In this document: positions 28,401 through 37,080 of the stretch, in pieces | How positions within the stretch are numbered: position 1 is the stretch's first letter | How the letters are laid out: every line of letters starts with the position of its first letter | Source: Pseudomonas uvaldensis | GTDB taxonomy: Bacteria; Pseudomonadota; Gammaproteobacteria; Pseudomonadales; Pseudomonadaceae | Assembly: GCF_021271205.1 (NCBI RefSeq) | Contig: NZ_JAIWKS010000001.1 | Location: 248,001 to 312,000 of the forward strand | Length of the DNA: 64,000 nucleotides | Direction of reading: 5' to 3' | The notes under the pieces: model-generated | Database searches by the model: none | What the model saw: only the letters and a program-made list of their open reading frames with translations | What the model was told of the DNA's origin: nothing | Made by a program: the position numbers and the translations under genes

Positions 28401-28928
28401 TCGCTCCTTGTATTTGGAGATGCCCGCGGCTTCTTCGATGAAGTTGCGCAGGTCCTCGGGCTTGGCCTCGATCAGCTTGGAGATCATGCCCTGTTCGATG
28501 ATCGAATAGCTGCGCGGCCCCAGGCCAGTGCCGAGGAAAATATCGGTAATGTCGCGACGCCGGCATTTGGCACCGTTGAGGAAGTAGCTGTTCTGGCTGT
28601 CGCGGGTCACTTTGCGACGAATGGAAATCTCCGCATAGGCGGCGTATTCGCCCACCAGGGTGCTGTCGGAGTTGTCGAATACCAACTCGATGCTTGCCTG
28701 GCTCACCGGCTTGCGACTGGTGGAGCCGTTGAAGATGACGTCGGTCATCGACTCGCCGCGCAGGTTCTTGGCCGAGCTCTCACCCATCACCCAGCGCACG
28801 GCGTCGATGATGTTCGACTTGCCGCAGCCGTTGGGGCCCACCACCGCCGCCATGTTACTGGGGAAGTTCACCGTGGTCGGGTCGACGAAGGATTTGAACC
28901 CCGCCAGCTTGATGCACTTGAGTCGCAC
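25440..28928 (-). CDS. smc: Chromosome segregation protein SMC
   Basis: Structural maintenance of chromosomes ATPase that compacts and separates daughter chromosomes. 1162 residues. Walker A GPNGCGKSN near residues 32-40, then a long coiled coil (about 170-500), the hinge (about 515-640), a second coiled coil, and at the C-terminus the LSGGEKALTALAL signature and the Walker B MLDEVDAPLDD. The start is a GTG at 28928, two bases after the stop of the gntR gene, giving the conserved LKCIKLAGFKSF start. No kleisin genes are in the window. Confidence 0.95.
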   Translation of the reverse strand: MRLKCIKLAGFKSFVDPTTVNFPSNMAAVVGPNGCGKSNIIDAVRWVMGESSAKNLRGESMTDVIFNGSTSRKPVSQASIELVFDNSDSTLVGEYAAYAEISIRRKVTRDSQNSYFLNGAKCRRRDITDIFLGTGLGPRSYSIIEQGMISKLIEAKPEDLRNFIEEAAGISKYKERRRETENRIRRTQENLARLTDLREELDRQLERLHRQSEAARKYQEYKGEERQLKAQLSALRWQALNEQVGQREAIIGNQEVSFEALVAEQRNADAAIERLRDGHHELSERFNLVQGRFYSVGGDIARVEQSIQHGQQRLRQLQDDLKEAERARLETESHLGHDRTLLLTLGEELDRLTPEQEITSAAAEEAAAALEEAELSMHGWQEQWDRFNLTSAEPRRQAEVQQSRIQQLDTSMERLAERQRRLAEERALLAADPEDAAIQDLSEQLAASEATLEDLQASEDAQVERLEQLRQALQQALQNQQQAQGELQRLNGRLASLEALQQAALDPGTGTAQWLRDQHLAERPRLAEGLKVDAGWELAVETVLGADLQAVLVDNFGGIDLSGFTQGDLRLLSPAGDGVRIPGSLLDKVEAQVDLSPWLGQVKPVDSLEQALALRGQLAAGESLISRDGYWVGRHFLRVRRASEAESGMLARGQEIQRLGAEREEREASVEALETELQNLRAQQRQQENGREHLRRLLQDEARQQGELKAQLSAGKAKVEQLTLRRARLEEEIAELGEQRALEHEQIGEARLQLQEALDAMAVDTEQRELLLAQRDSLRERLDRVRQEARQHKDHAHQLAVRLGSLKAQYDSTRQALERLEMQSERLTEKREQLSLNLEEGEAPLEELRLKLEELLDKRMSVDEELKTAQIAMEDADRELRDAEKRRSQAEQQSQLIRSQMEQQRLEWQALTVRRKALQDQLLEDGYDLDGVLATLVAGANEKEAEEELERIAARIQRLGAINLAAIDEYEQQSERKRYLDAQDADLVEALETLENVIRKIDKETRNRFKDTFDQINGGLQALFPKVFGGGSAYLELTGEDLLDTGVTIMARPPGKKNSTIHLLSGGEKALTALALVFAIFKLNPAPFCMLDEVDAPLDDANVGRYARLVKEMSETVQFIYITHNKIAMEMADQLMGVTMHEPGCSRLVAVDVEEAMAMVDA

Positions 28929-28930
28929 GT

Positions 28931-29590
28931 TCAGGCCGCCGTCAGGGCAGAAACCACCAGATCGCAACTGCGCTGGGCGTAGGCCGTCAACACGGTGCGA
29001 ATCTGCGGCAGATCACGGGCCAACACGGCGGCGAGCAGACGCTCGAACAGATCGAGGTACTCGTTCATTTCCGCCTTGCGTTGCTCCAGGGCCAGGAAAT
29101 ACGCACGGCTCATGGCCGGCTGCAGGTTCTCGACGGTCTCCTGCAAGTACGGGTTATTGGCGAACGGATAGGCAGCACGCATTACGCTGAAGCTTTCATC
29201 GACGAAGGTACGGATGTCCTGGCGAGCGTAGGCGTCCTTGAGACGTTGCTGGATCTCGAGGAACGGCGCCATGTCGGCCGATTCCCGCCAGCCATGCGCC
29301 ACGGCATTGCCCAGCAGAATGTACAGCTCGCTCATCATCGTGCAGAGGCTGCGCACATTGTGTTCGGTGAGTTCGGTGACGTGGGCGCCGCGGCGCGGCA
29401 GGATCGCGATCAGGTGGCGACGCTCCAGGATCAACAGGGCCTCGCGGACCGAACCACGGCTGACATTGAGCGCCAGGGTCACTTTCTGTTCCTGGATGCG
29501 CTCTCCCGGCTTCATCTCGCCTCGAATGATGCGTTCGGCGAGGTGATGGGCGATTTGCTCGGCGAGGCTGTCCGGGGCCTTGAACGTCAT
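28931..29590 (-). CDS. GntR/FCD-family transcription regulator
   Basis: 219 residues: winged helix at residues 8-75 (AERIIRGEMKPGERIQEQ, NVSRGSVREALLILER) and an FCD effector domain behind it. FCD members usually sense small carboxylates or purine-related compounds. Its stop is two bases before the smc GTG, so the two are translationally linked. It is transcribed away from xdhA, leaving a 369-base gap with the xdhA promoter and a REPIN; control of xdhA is possible but unproven. Confidence 0.88.
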   Translation of the reverse strand: MTFKAPDSLAEQIAHHLAERIIRGEMKPGERIQEQKVTLALNVSRGSVREALLILERRHLIAILPRRGAHVTELTEHNVRSLCTMMSELYILLGNAVAHGWRESADMAPFLEIQQRLKDAYARQDIRTFVDESFSVMRAAYPFANNPYLQETVENLQPAMSRAYFLALEQRKAEMNEYLDLFERLLAAVLARDLPQIRTVLTAYAQRSCDLVVSALTAA

Positions 29591-29723
29591 GGTTGTCCTT
29601 CAAACTCTTCGATTTGCACAAGCGGCGCAGTGTAGCGCACTCGATACGTCATGGCGCAGGGCCTGCACCGGGTTTTTGGCACGATATAAGCAAAAATTTA
29701 ACCGTTCACGCTGGAAAAAACCT

Positions 29724-29809
29724 GTGGGAGCGAGCCCGCTCGCGATGGCGTCAGGTCAGTCACTCATTTATTGGCTGAGCCACCGCTATCGCGAGCAAGC
29801 TCGCTCCCA
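29724..29809. repeat. REPIN between gntR and xdhA
   Basis: GTGGGAGCGAGCCCGCTCGCG (29724) and the inverted ATCGCGAGCAAGCTCGCTCCC (about 29789), 42 bases apart. This copy lies between two divergent genes, upstream of both. Confidence 0.88.
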
Positions 29810-29866
29810 AAGAGCGTACATACTGAGGGTATGAACACCCTGGTTGATCGACAAAAGGAATTTTCC

Positions 29867-29916
29867 TGACCTTTAAGTCAAAAAATTATTGACCGAAAAG
29901 TCAGAGCTGATAAATT
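29867..29916 (+). promoter_or_regulatory. xdhA promoter with two TGAC-N6-GTCA operators
   Basis: Two palindromes, TGACCTTTAAGTCA (29867-29880) and TGACCGAAAAGTCA (29890-29903), share the arms TGAC/GTCA and are centred 23 bases apart, about two helical turns. The second overlaps a -35 hexamer TTGACC (29889-29894) followed after 16 bases by TAAATT (29911-29916). The layout suggests a repressor dimer pair that blocks the promoter of the xanthine dehydrogenase operon. Confidence 0.6.
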
Positions 29917-29959
29917 CAGCCCACGTCGATACAACAATAATGAATCTGCGAGGCCTTCC

Positions 29960-31414
29960 GTGATCCAGTTTTTACTCAACCAGGAACTCCGAAGCGAGCA
30001 CACCCTGGACCCGAACCTGACGGTGCTCAATTACCTGCGTGAGCATGTCGGCAAGTCCGGCACCAAAGAAGGCTGCGCCAGCGGCGACTGCGGTGCCTGT
30101 ACCGTGGTGACCGGCGAATTGGACACGGATGAAAATGGCCAGGAGCGCATCCGCTACCGCAGCCTCAACGCGTGCCTGACCTTCGTCTCGTCCCTGCACG
30201 GCAAACAACTGATCACGGTCGAAGACCTCAAGCATCAAGGCCGATTGCACAGCGTCCAGCAGGCCATGGTCGATTGCCATGGCTCCCAATGCGGCTTCTG
30301 TACCCCCGGTTTTGTGATGTCGCTGTTTGCCTTGCAAAAGAACAGCGAGCACGCCGACATCCACCAAGCTCATGAGGCCCTGGCCGGAAATCTGTGTCGT
30401 TGCACGGGCTACCGGCCGATCCTGGCCGCCGCCGATCAGGTCTGCTGCAGCAGGCAACCGGACCAGTTCGATGCTCGCGAAGCCGAAACCATCGCCCGCC
30501 TCAAAGCCATCGCACCGAAGGAGACCGGCGAACTCAACAGCGGCGACAAACGCTGCCTGGTGCCGTTGACCGTCGCCGACCTGGCCGACCTCTACGACGC
30601 CTATCCGCAAGCGCGGCTGCTGGCCGGCGGTACCGACCTGGCCCTGGAGGTCACCCAGTTCCACCGCCCCCTGCCGGTGATGATCTACGTAGGCAATGTC
30701 GCCGAACTCAAGCGCATCGAACGGTTCGACGACCGTCTGGAGATCGGTGCCGCCACCACGCTATCGGATTGCTATGAGGTCCTGAAAGCCGAATACCCGG
30801 ACTTCGGCGAACTGCTGCAGCGCTTCGCTTCGTTGCAGATCCGCAACCAGGGCACCCTGGGCGGCAATATCGGCAACGCTTCGCCGATAGGCGACGCTCC
30901 TCCCCTGTTGATCGCCCTCGGTGCGCAGATCGTGCTGTGCAAGGGGCAGGCCCGCCGCACGCTGGCGCTGGAGGATTACTTCATCGAGTACCGGGTCACT
31001 GCCCGCCAGGAAAGCGAATTCATCGAGAAGATCATCGTGCCCCGCGCCAGCGCCGGGCAGGCCTTCCGTGCCTACAAAGTGTCCAAGCGCCTGGACGATG
31101 ACATTTCCGCCGTATGCGCCGCCTTCAACCTGCGGATCGACAAGGGGGTGGTCCGCGACGCCCGCGTGGCCTTCGGCGGCATGGCCGCGACGCCCAAGCG
31201 CGCTACCCATTGCGAGACGGCCCTGATCGGTGCCCCGTGGAACGAAAACACCATCGAACGCGCCTGCGCCGCCCTCGGCGAGGACTTCACACCGCTGTCG
31301 GACTTCCGCGCCAGTAAGGAGTATCGCCTGCTCAGCGCTCGCAACCTGCTGCGCAAATACTTCATCGAACTGCAAACGCCGCACATCGAGACTCGGGTGA
31401 CCGCATATGTCTAA
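29960..31414 (+). CDS. xdhA: Xanthine dehydrogenase small subunit (2Fe-2S and FAD)
   Basis: Electron-transfer subunit of xanthine dehydrogenase, which oxidises hypoxanthine to xanthine and urate. 484 residues. Two 2Fe-2S clusters: plant ferredoxin type GCASGDCGAC near residues 38-47 and the alpha-helical CGFCTPG plus CRCTGYRP near 110-155. The FAD domain follows with LLAGGTDLALE near 220 and GTLGGNIGNASPIGD. GTG start with GCGAGG six bases upstream. Its stop overlaps the xdhB start by eight bases. Confidence 0.95.
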   Translation: MIQFLLNQELRSEHTLDPNLTVLNYLREHVGKSGTKEGCASGDCGACTVVTGELDTDENGQERIRYRSLNACLTFVSSLHGKQLITVEDLKHQGRLHSVQQAMVDCHGSQCGFCTPGFVMSLFALQKNSEHADIHQAHEALAGNLCRCTGYRPILAAADQVCCSRQPDQFDAREAETIARLKAIAPKETGELNSGDKRCLVPLTVADLADLYDAYPQARLLAGGTDLALEVTQFHRPLPVMIYVGNVAELKRIERFDDRLEIGAATTLSDCYEVLKAEYPDFGELLQRFASLQIRNQGTLGGNIGNASPIGDAPPLLIALGAQIVLCKGQARRTLALEDYFIEYRVTARQESEFIEKIIVPRASAGQAFRAYKVSKRLDDDISAVCAAFNLRIDKGVVRDARVAFGGMAATPKRATHCETALIGAPWNENTIERACAALGEDFTPLSDFRASKEYRLLSARNLLRKYFIELQTPHIETRVTAYV

Positions 31415-33803
31415 CCATCACGCCGTAGAAAAGACCCAGGCTGAACTGGCCGAGTTGTTCGCCCGTGACCTGACCACTGGCGTGGGCCGCAGCGTCAAGC
31501 ATGACAGCGCCGCCAAGCACGTGTCCGGCGAAGCGCAGTACATCGATGACCGCCTGGAATTCCCCAACCAATTGCACGTCTATGCCCGGTTGTCGGACCG
31601 CGCCCACGCACGGATCCTGCGCATCGATACCACGCCCTGCTATGCCTTCGAAGGCGTGCGCATCGCCATTACCCATGCCGATATCCCGGGCCTGAAGGAC
31701 ATCGGTCCGTTGCTGCCCGGCGACCCTCTGCTGGCCATTGATGACGTACAGTTCGTCGGCCAACCGGTGCTGGCCGTCGCTGCAAAAGACCTGGAAACCG
31801 CTCGCAAGGCCGCGATGGCGGCCATCGTAGAGTACGAAGACCTGGAGCCGGTACTGGATGTGGTCGAAGCACTGCGCAAGCGTCACTTCGTGCTCGACAG
31901 CCACACCCATCAGCGCGGCGACTCGGCCACGGCGCTGGCGAACGCCGAGCATCGCATCCAGGGCTCGCTGCACATCGGCGGCCAGGAGCATTTTTATCTG
32001 GAAACCCAGATTTCCTCGGTGATGCCCACCGAAGACGGGGGGATGCTCGTCTACTGCTCGACCCAGAATCCCACCGAAGTGCAAAAGCTGGTGGCCGAAG
32101 TGCTGGGCGTGTCGATGAACAAAGTCGTGGTGGACATGCGCCGCATGGGCGGCGGCTTTGGCGGCAAGGAAACCCAGGCTGCCAGCCCGGCGTGCCTGTG
32201 CGCGGTGATCGCTCACCTGACCGGCCAACCGACCAAGATGCGCCTGCCCCGGGTCGAAGACATGCTGATGACCGGCAAGCGCCACCCCTTCTACATCGAA
32301 TACGACGTCGGCTTCGACAGCACCGGGCGCCTGCAGGGCATCGCTCTGGAACTGGCCGGCAACTGTGGCTGCTCGCCGGACCTGTCGGCTTCGATTGTAG
32401 ACCGGGCAATGTTCCACGCCGATAACGCCTATTACCTGGGCGATGCGACCATCAACGGCCATCGCTGCAAGACCAATATCGCCTCGAACACCGCCTATCG
32501 TGGCTTCGGCGGCCCCCAGGGCATGGTCGCCATCGAAGAAGTGATGGATGCCATCGCCCGGCACCTGGGGCTCGATCCGTTGGCGGTGCGCAAGGCCAAC
32601 TATTACGGCAAGACCGAGCGCAACGTCACCCATTATTACCAGACCGTCGAGCACAACATGCTCGAAGAAATGACCGCCGAGCTGGAAGAAAGCAGCCAGT
32701 ACGCCGAACGCCGCGAAGCGATCCGTCGCTACAACGCCAATAGCCCGATCCTGAAGAAAGGCCTGGCGCTGACGCCGGTGAAATTCGGCATTTCGTTCAC
32801 CGCCAGTTTCCTCAACCAGGCCGGTGCCCTGATCCACGTCTACACCGACGGCAGCATCCACCTGAACCATGGCGGCACCGAAATGGGCCAGGGACTGAAC
32901 ACCAAGGTCGCGCAAGTGGTGGCCGAGGTGTTCCAGGTGGAAATGGACCGGGTGCAGATCACCGCGACCAACACCGACAAGGTGCCGAACACCTCGCCCA
33001 CCGCCGCCTCCAGCGGCGCCGACCTGAACGGCAAGGCCGCGCAGAATGCCGCCGAAACCATCAAGCGGCGCCTGGTGGAATTCGCGGCGCGGCAGTACAA
33101 GGTCAGCGAAGAAGACGTCGTGTTTCATAACGGCCATGTGCGAGTACGCGATCACATCCTGACCTTTGAAGCGCTGGTGCAGCAGGCGTATTTCGCCCAG
33201 GTCTCGCTGTCCAGCACCGGCTTCTACAAGACCCCGAAAATCTACTACGACCGCAGCCAGGCCCGTGGCCGGCCGTTCTACTACTACGCGTTCGGGGCAG
33301 CCTGCGCCGAGGTGATCGTCGACACCCTCACCGGCGAGTACAAGATGCTGCGCACCGACATCCTCCATGACGTCGGCGCCTCGCTGAACCCGGCCATCGA
33401 CATCGGCCAGGTCGAGGGCGGCTTCATCCAGGGCATGGGCTGGCTGACCATGGAAGAACTGGTGTGGAACGACAAGGGCAAGCTGATGACCAATGGCCCG
33501 GCCAGCTACAAGATTCCGGCCGTGGCGGACATGCCCCTGGACCTGCGGGTCCGGCTGGTGGAAAACCGCAAGAACCCGGAAGACACCGTGTTCCATTCCA
33601 AGGCCGTGGGCGAACCGCCGTTCATGCTCGGCATCGCCGCATGGTGTGCCATCAAGGACGCCGTGGCGAGCCTGGGGGATTACCGGCATCAACCGAAGAT
33701 CGATGCCCCGGCGACGCCGGAGCGGGTGTTGTGGGGGTGTGAGCAGATGCGCGGGTTGAAGGTGAAGGCTGTAGAAGCTGAAACCGAGTTGGCTTCGCTC
33801 TAG
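31407..33803 (+). CDS. xdhB: Xanthine dehydrogenase large subunit (molybdenum-binding)
   Basis: Catalytic subunit carrying molybdopterin, 798 residues. Signatures include GGQEHFYLE, RRMGGGFGGKE near residues 247-257, AYRGFGGPQG near 365-374 and the active-site loop KAVGEPPF near the C-terminus, whose glutamate is the catalytic base of the family. Start overlaps xdhA, so the subunits are made together. A REPIN separates it from xdhC. Confidence 0.95.
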   Translation: MSNHHAVEKTQAELAELFARDLTTGVGRSVKHDSAAKHVSGEAQYIDDRLEFPNQLHVYARLSDRAHARILRIDTTPCYAFEGVRIAITHADIPGLKDIGPLLPGDPLLAIDDVQFVGQPVLAVAAKDLETARKAAMAAIVEYEDLEPVLDVVEALRKRHFVLDSHTHQRGDSATALANAEHRIQGSLHIGGQEHFYLETQISSVMPTEDGGMLVYCSTQNPTEVQKLVAEVLGVSMNKVVVDMRRMGGGFGGKETQAASPACLCAVIAHLTGQPTKMRLPRVEDMLMTGKRHPFYIEYDVGFDSTGRLQGIALELAGNCGCSPDLSASIVDRAMFHADNAYYLGDATINGHRCKTNIASNTAYRGFGGPQGMVAIEEVMDAIARHLGLDPLAVRKANYYGKTERNVTHYYQTVEHNMLEEMTAELEESSQYAERREAIRRYNANSPILKKGLALTPVKFGISFTASFLNQAGALIHVYTDGSIHLNHGGTEMGQGLNTKVAQVVAEVFQVEMDRVQITATNTDKVPNTSPTAASSGADLNGKAAQNAAETIKRRLVEFAARQYKVSEEDVVFHNGHVRVRDHILTFEALVQQAYFAQVSLSSTGFYKTPKIYYDRSQARGRPFYYYAFGAACAEVIVDTLTGEYKMLRTDILHDVGASLNPAIDIGQVEGGFIQGMGWLTMEELVWNDKGKLMTNGPASYKIPAVADMPLDLRVRLVENRKNPEDTVFHSKAVGEPPFMLGIAAWCAIKDAVASLGDYRHQPKIDAPATPERVLWGCEQMRGLKVKAVEAETELASL

Positions 33804-33817
33804 ACCACGGCGCGGCC

Positions 33818-33880
33818 TTCGCGAGCAAGCCCGCTCCCACAGAGGAACACGATCCGTGTGGGAGCGGGCTTGCTCGCGAA
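33818..33880. repeat. REPIN between xdhB and xdhC
   Basis: TTCGCGAGCAAGCCCGCTCCC and GTGGGAGCGGGCTTGCTCGCG as a compact pair with 17 bases between. It lies inside the xdh operon. Confidence 0.9.
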
Positions 33881-33916
33881 GACGCCAGAACGAACAACCC
33901 AGATGTCGAGGTGAAC

Positions 33917-34753
33917 ATGTACAACTGGATCAGCGCCCTCGCCGACCTGCAAACCCGCGGCGAACCCTGCGTGCTGGTGACGATCATCGAAGAGCTGGGC
34001 TCCACGCCGCGTAATGCCGGTTCAAAAATGGTCATCAGCGCCAGCCAGGCGTTCGACACCATCGGTGGCGGACATCTGGAATACAAGGCCATGGAGATCG
34101 CCCGGCAGATGCTCGCCAGCGGCCAGCAGAACACGCATCTGGAGCGTTTCAGCCTCGGTGCCAGCCTGGGCCAGTGCTGCGGCGGCGTCACGGTGTTGCT
34201 GTTCGAACCCATGGGCCAGGTGCAGGCACAGATTGCCGTGTTCGGCGCCGGCCATGTCGGCCGGGCGCTGGTGCCGCTGCTGGCCAGTCTGCCGTGCCGG
34301 GTGCGCTGGATCGACTCGCGGGAGGCGGAGTTCCCCGAACACCTGCCCCACGGCGTGCACAAGATCGTCACTGAAGACCCGCTGGATGAGGTCGACGAAC
34401 TGCCCCCTGGCAGCTACTGCATCGTCATGACCCACAACCATCAGCTCGATCTGGAACTGAGCGCGGCGATCCTCAAGCGCAACGACTTCACCTACTTCGG
34501 CCTGATCGGCTCGAAGACCAAGCGGGTCAAGTTCGAACATCGCCTGCGCGACCGAGGCTTCGACAGCAGCACCTTGCAGCGCATGCGCTGCCCGATGGGG
34601 ATCGGCGGGGTCAAAGGCAAGTTGCCCGTTGAAATCGCTATCTCCATCGCCGGCGAGATCATTGCCACCTATAACGCGGATTTTGGCCAGCACACCTCAC
34701 GCGCCGAACCCATCGCCAAGCTGCTGCCGGCTTCACGCCGCAGCCAGCGTTGA
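33917..34753 (+). CDS. xdhC: Xanthine dehydrogenase accessory protein XdhC
   Basis: Chaperone that binds the molybdenum cofactor, promotes its sulfuration and loads it into XdhB. 278 residues. The N-terminal XdhC/CoxI domain shows PCVLVTIIEELGSTPR and GGGHLEYKAME, with a CC pair (LGQCCGG) near residue 88; a Rossmann-like C-terminal domain has AVFGAGHVGRALV. GAGG lies five bases before the ATG; a GTG two codons earlier overlaps it. Followed by guaD after 21 bases. Confidence 0.93.
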   Translation: MYNWISALADLQTRGEPCVLVTIIEELGSTPRNAGSKMVISASQAFDTIGGGHLEYKAMEIARQMLASGQQNTHLERFSLGASLGQCCGGVTVLLFEPMGQVQAQIAVFGAGHVGRALVPLLASLPCRVRWIDSREAEFPEHLPHGVHKIVTEDPLDEVDELPPGSYCIVMTHNHQLDLELSAAILKRNDFTYFGLIGSKTKRVKFEHRLRDRGFDSSTLQRMRCPMGIGGVKGKLPVEIAISIAGEIIATYNADFGQHTSRAEPIAKLLPASRRSQR

Positions 34754-34774
34754 TACCTCAATTGAGACAAGCTC

Positions 34775-36079
34775 ATGCCCCTGACACGCAAAGCCTACCG
34801 CGCCGCCCTGCTCCACAGCCTCGCCGACCCGGCCGAAGTCGGTCTCGAAGCGTCCTATGAATATTTCGAGGACGGTCTGCTGGTGGTGGAAAACGGCCGG
34901 ATCAGCGCCATCGGCCACGCCCATGACCTGTTGCCGACCCTGGCGGCGGGCATTGAAATAGCCCATTACCCGGACGCACTGATCACACCCGGCTTCATTG
35001 ACACCCACATCCACCTGCCCCAGACCGGCATGGTGGGTGCTTACGGGGAACAACTGCTGGATTGGCTCAACACCTACACCTTTCCCTGCGAAAGCCAGTT
35101 CGCCGACCAGGCCCACGCCGAAGCCGTAGCCGATATCTTCGTCAAGGAGCTGCTGCGCAACGGCACCACCACCGCCCTGGTGTTCGGCAGCGTGCATCCG
35201 CAATCGGTGAATGCGTTTTTTGAAGTGGCCGATAAACTCGACCTGCGGATGATCGCCGGCAAGGTGATGATGGACCGCAACGCCCCGGACTACCTGACCG
35301 ACACGGCCGAATCCAGCTATATCGAGAGCAAGGCGCTGATCGAGCGCTGGCACGCAAAGGGTCGCCTGCATTACGCCGTCACCCCCCGCTTCGCGCCGAC
35401 CAGCACTCCGGAGCAACTGACCCTGGCCGGTCAACTGCTGCAGGAATACCCGGATCTGTACATGCAGACCCACATCAGCGAAAACCTTCAGGAAGTGCAG
35501 TGGGTCAAGGAACTGTTCCCCGAGCGCAAAGGCTATCTGGACGTCTACGACCATTATCAACTGCTCGGCGAGCGCTCAGTGTTCGCCCACGGCGTGCATC
35601 TGTGTGACGATGAATGCGCACGCCTGGCCGAAACCGGTTCGGCCATCGCGTTCTGCCCAACCTCGAACTTTTTCCTGGGCAGCGGCCTGTTCAATCTGCC
35701 GATGGCGGAGAAACACAAAGTGAATGTGGGGTTGGGCACCGATGTCGGCGCCGGCACCAGTTTTTCGCTGCTGCACACCTTGAATGAAGCCTACAAAGTG
35801 ATGCAGTTGCAAGGCGCGCGGCTGAGCCCGTTCAAATCCTTATACCTGGCCACCCTGGGCGGCGCCCGAGCCCTGCGTCTGGAAGACAAGATCGGCACCT
35901 TGCAGCCGGGCACCGACGCCGATTTCCTGGTGCTGGACTACCACGCCACGCCGCTGCTGAGCTATCGGCTCAAGCAGGCCAAGGACATTGCCGAACGGTT
36001 GTTCGTGTTGATGACGTTGGGGGATGACCGGACGGTGGCGCAGACTTATGCGGCCGGCCGGTTGGTGCATCAACGGTAG
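34775..36079 (+). CDS. guaD: Guanine deaminase
   Basis: Cytoplasmic amidohydrolase that turns guanine into xanthine, feeding xanthine dehydrogenase. 434 residues. Metal-binding HxH in FIDTHIHLPQTG near residues 74-85, the GTTTALVFGSVH block, HISENLQE (His ligand) near 232, FAHGVHL, and the metal-binding aspartate in VGLGTDVGAGTSFS near 320. Last gene of xdhABC-guaD; a REPIN separates it from the converging gntR. Confidence 0.94.
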   Translation: MPLTRKAYRAALLHSLADPAEVGLEASYEYFEDGLLVVENGRISAIGHAHDLLPTLAAGIEIAHYPDALITPGFIDTHIHLPQTGMVGAYGEQLLDWLNTYTFPCESQFADQAHAEAVADIFVKELLRNGTTTALVFGSVHPQSVNAFFEVADKLDLRMIAGKVMMDRNAPDYLTDTAESSYIESKALIERWHAKGRLHYAVTPRFAPTSTPEQLTLAGQLLQEYPDLYMQTHISENLQEVQWVKELFPERKGYLDVYDHYQLLGERSVFAHGVHLCDDECARLAETGSAIAFCPTSNFFLGSGLFNLPMAEKHKVNVGLGTDVGAGTSFSLLHTLNEAYKVMQLQGARLSPFKSLYLATLGGARALRLEDKIGTLQPGTDADFLVLDYHATPLLSYRLKQAKDIAERLFVLMTLGDDRTVAQTYAAGRLVHQR

Positions 36080-36102
36080 AGTTTTTTCGTCTGTCAGACC
36101 GC

Positions 36103-36186
36103 TTTCGCGAGCAAGCCCGCTCCCACATTTGTTCGGCGTATAGCTTAACAACGCGGTCGAATGTGGGAGCGGGCTTGCTCGCGAAG
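36103..36186. repeat. REPIN between convergent guaD and gntR
   Basis: TTTCGCGAGCAAGCCCGCTCC (36103) and GTGGGAGCGGGCTTGCTCGCG (36164). The second copy ends about 27 bases before the stop of the opposing regulator gene. Confidence 0.9.
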
Positions 36187-36212
36187 GGCGCGATTCAGCA
36201 TCACTGATTCAA

Positions 36213-36977
36213 TCAGAGCTTAGCGGTCGACCGCCCCGGCTTCTTGCTCTGCATCAAATGCGAGAACACCGCATGCAAGTCATCGGAAGCGCCTTCCTCG
36301 TCGAGGTTGAGCTTGCTGTCGATGTGATCCATGTGGTGCATCATCAGGTCCACCGCCAGGGTGGCGTCCCGGGCTTCGATGGCGTCGATCAACTGGGTGT
36401 GTTCGTCGTAGGAGCAGTGGGAGCGGTTGCCACTTTCGTACTGGGCGATGATCAGCGAGGTCTGGGACACCAGGCTGCGCTGGAAGCTGATCAGCGGAGC
36501 GTTCTTCGCCGCTTCGGCCAGTTTGAGGTGGAACTCGCCCGACAGGCGGATACCGGCGCCACGGTCGCCACGGGAAAAGCTGTCGCGTTCGTCGCTGACC
36601 ATCTGGCGCAACTCAGCCAATTGCTCGGCGGTGGCGTGCTGCACCGCCAGTTCAGTGATCGCCCGCTCCACCAGACGCCGGGCCATGAATACCTGGCGAG
36701 CTTCTTCGACACTCGGGCTGGCGACGACGGCGCCGCGATTGGGCCGCAGCAGCACCACGCCTTCATGGGCCAGGCGTGACAGCGCACGACGGATGATCGT
36801 GCGGCTGACTCCGAAAATCTCCCCCAGTGCCTCTTCGCTCAACTTTGTGCCGGGCGCCAGGCGCTGTTCGAGGATGGCCTCGAAAATATGCGCATAGACA
36901 ATATCGTCCTGGGTTCCGCTGCGGCCGGCTTTGCCTGCTCGCGGTTGTTTCTTGAGGGGTTGCAACTGTTCGTTCAT
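36213..36977 (-). CDS. GntR/FCD-family regulator of the purine catabolism region
   Basis: 254 residues. The winged helix lies at residues 25-90 (AILEQRLAPGTKLSEEALGE, GVSRTIIRRALSRLAHEG) and the FCD domain behind it contains the conserved FHLKLAEAAKNA. It is next to guaD and divergent from the BenE-type transporter. GntR/FCD regulators commonly repress nearby catabolic genes until an intermediate is present, so a role in xdh/guaD or transporter control is likely but inferred. The ATG at 36977 gives MNEQLQPL. Confidence 0.88.
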   Translation of the reverse strand: MNEQLQPLKKQPRAGKAGRSGTQDDIVYAHIFEAILEQRLAPGTKLSEEALGEIFGVSRTIIRRALSRLAHEGVVLLRPNRGAVVASPSVEEARQVFMARRLVERAITELAVQHATAEQLAELRQMVSDERDSFSRGDRGAGIRLSGEFHLKLAEAAKNAPLISFQRSLVSQTSLIIAQYESGNRSHCSYDEHTQLIDAIEARDATLAVDLMMHHMDHIDSKLNLDEEGASDDLHAVFSHLMQSKKPGRSTAKL

Positions 36978-37069
36978 GGGCACTCGAGTCGGGAAAACTG
37001 CGGCGAATTGACCGTGACTGTAATACGGCACAGCAGGTCGCTGGCAAGTATCGCGTAAAAATCACGGCG

Positions 37070-37080
37070 ATTGTACACAA
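37070..37080. promoter_or_regulatory. Candidate GntR operator in the gntR-benE gap
   Basis: TTGTACACAA (37071-37080) has TTGT/ACAA arms, the general pattern of FCD-GntR operators. On the minus strand it overlaps a TACAAT -10-like element, the likely promoter of the gntR gene about 95 bases from its ATG, which fits autoregulation. Confidence 0.4.

Noticed and set aside
26850..28982. 710-codon plus-strand frame opposite smc
   Set aside because: Shadow of the smc coiled coil; no ribosome site and no domain. The same holds for the long frames opposite xdhB (31362-33692), nirB (54206-55585) and nasC (56436-58445).
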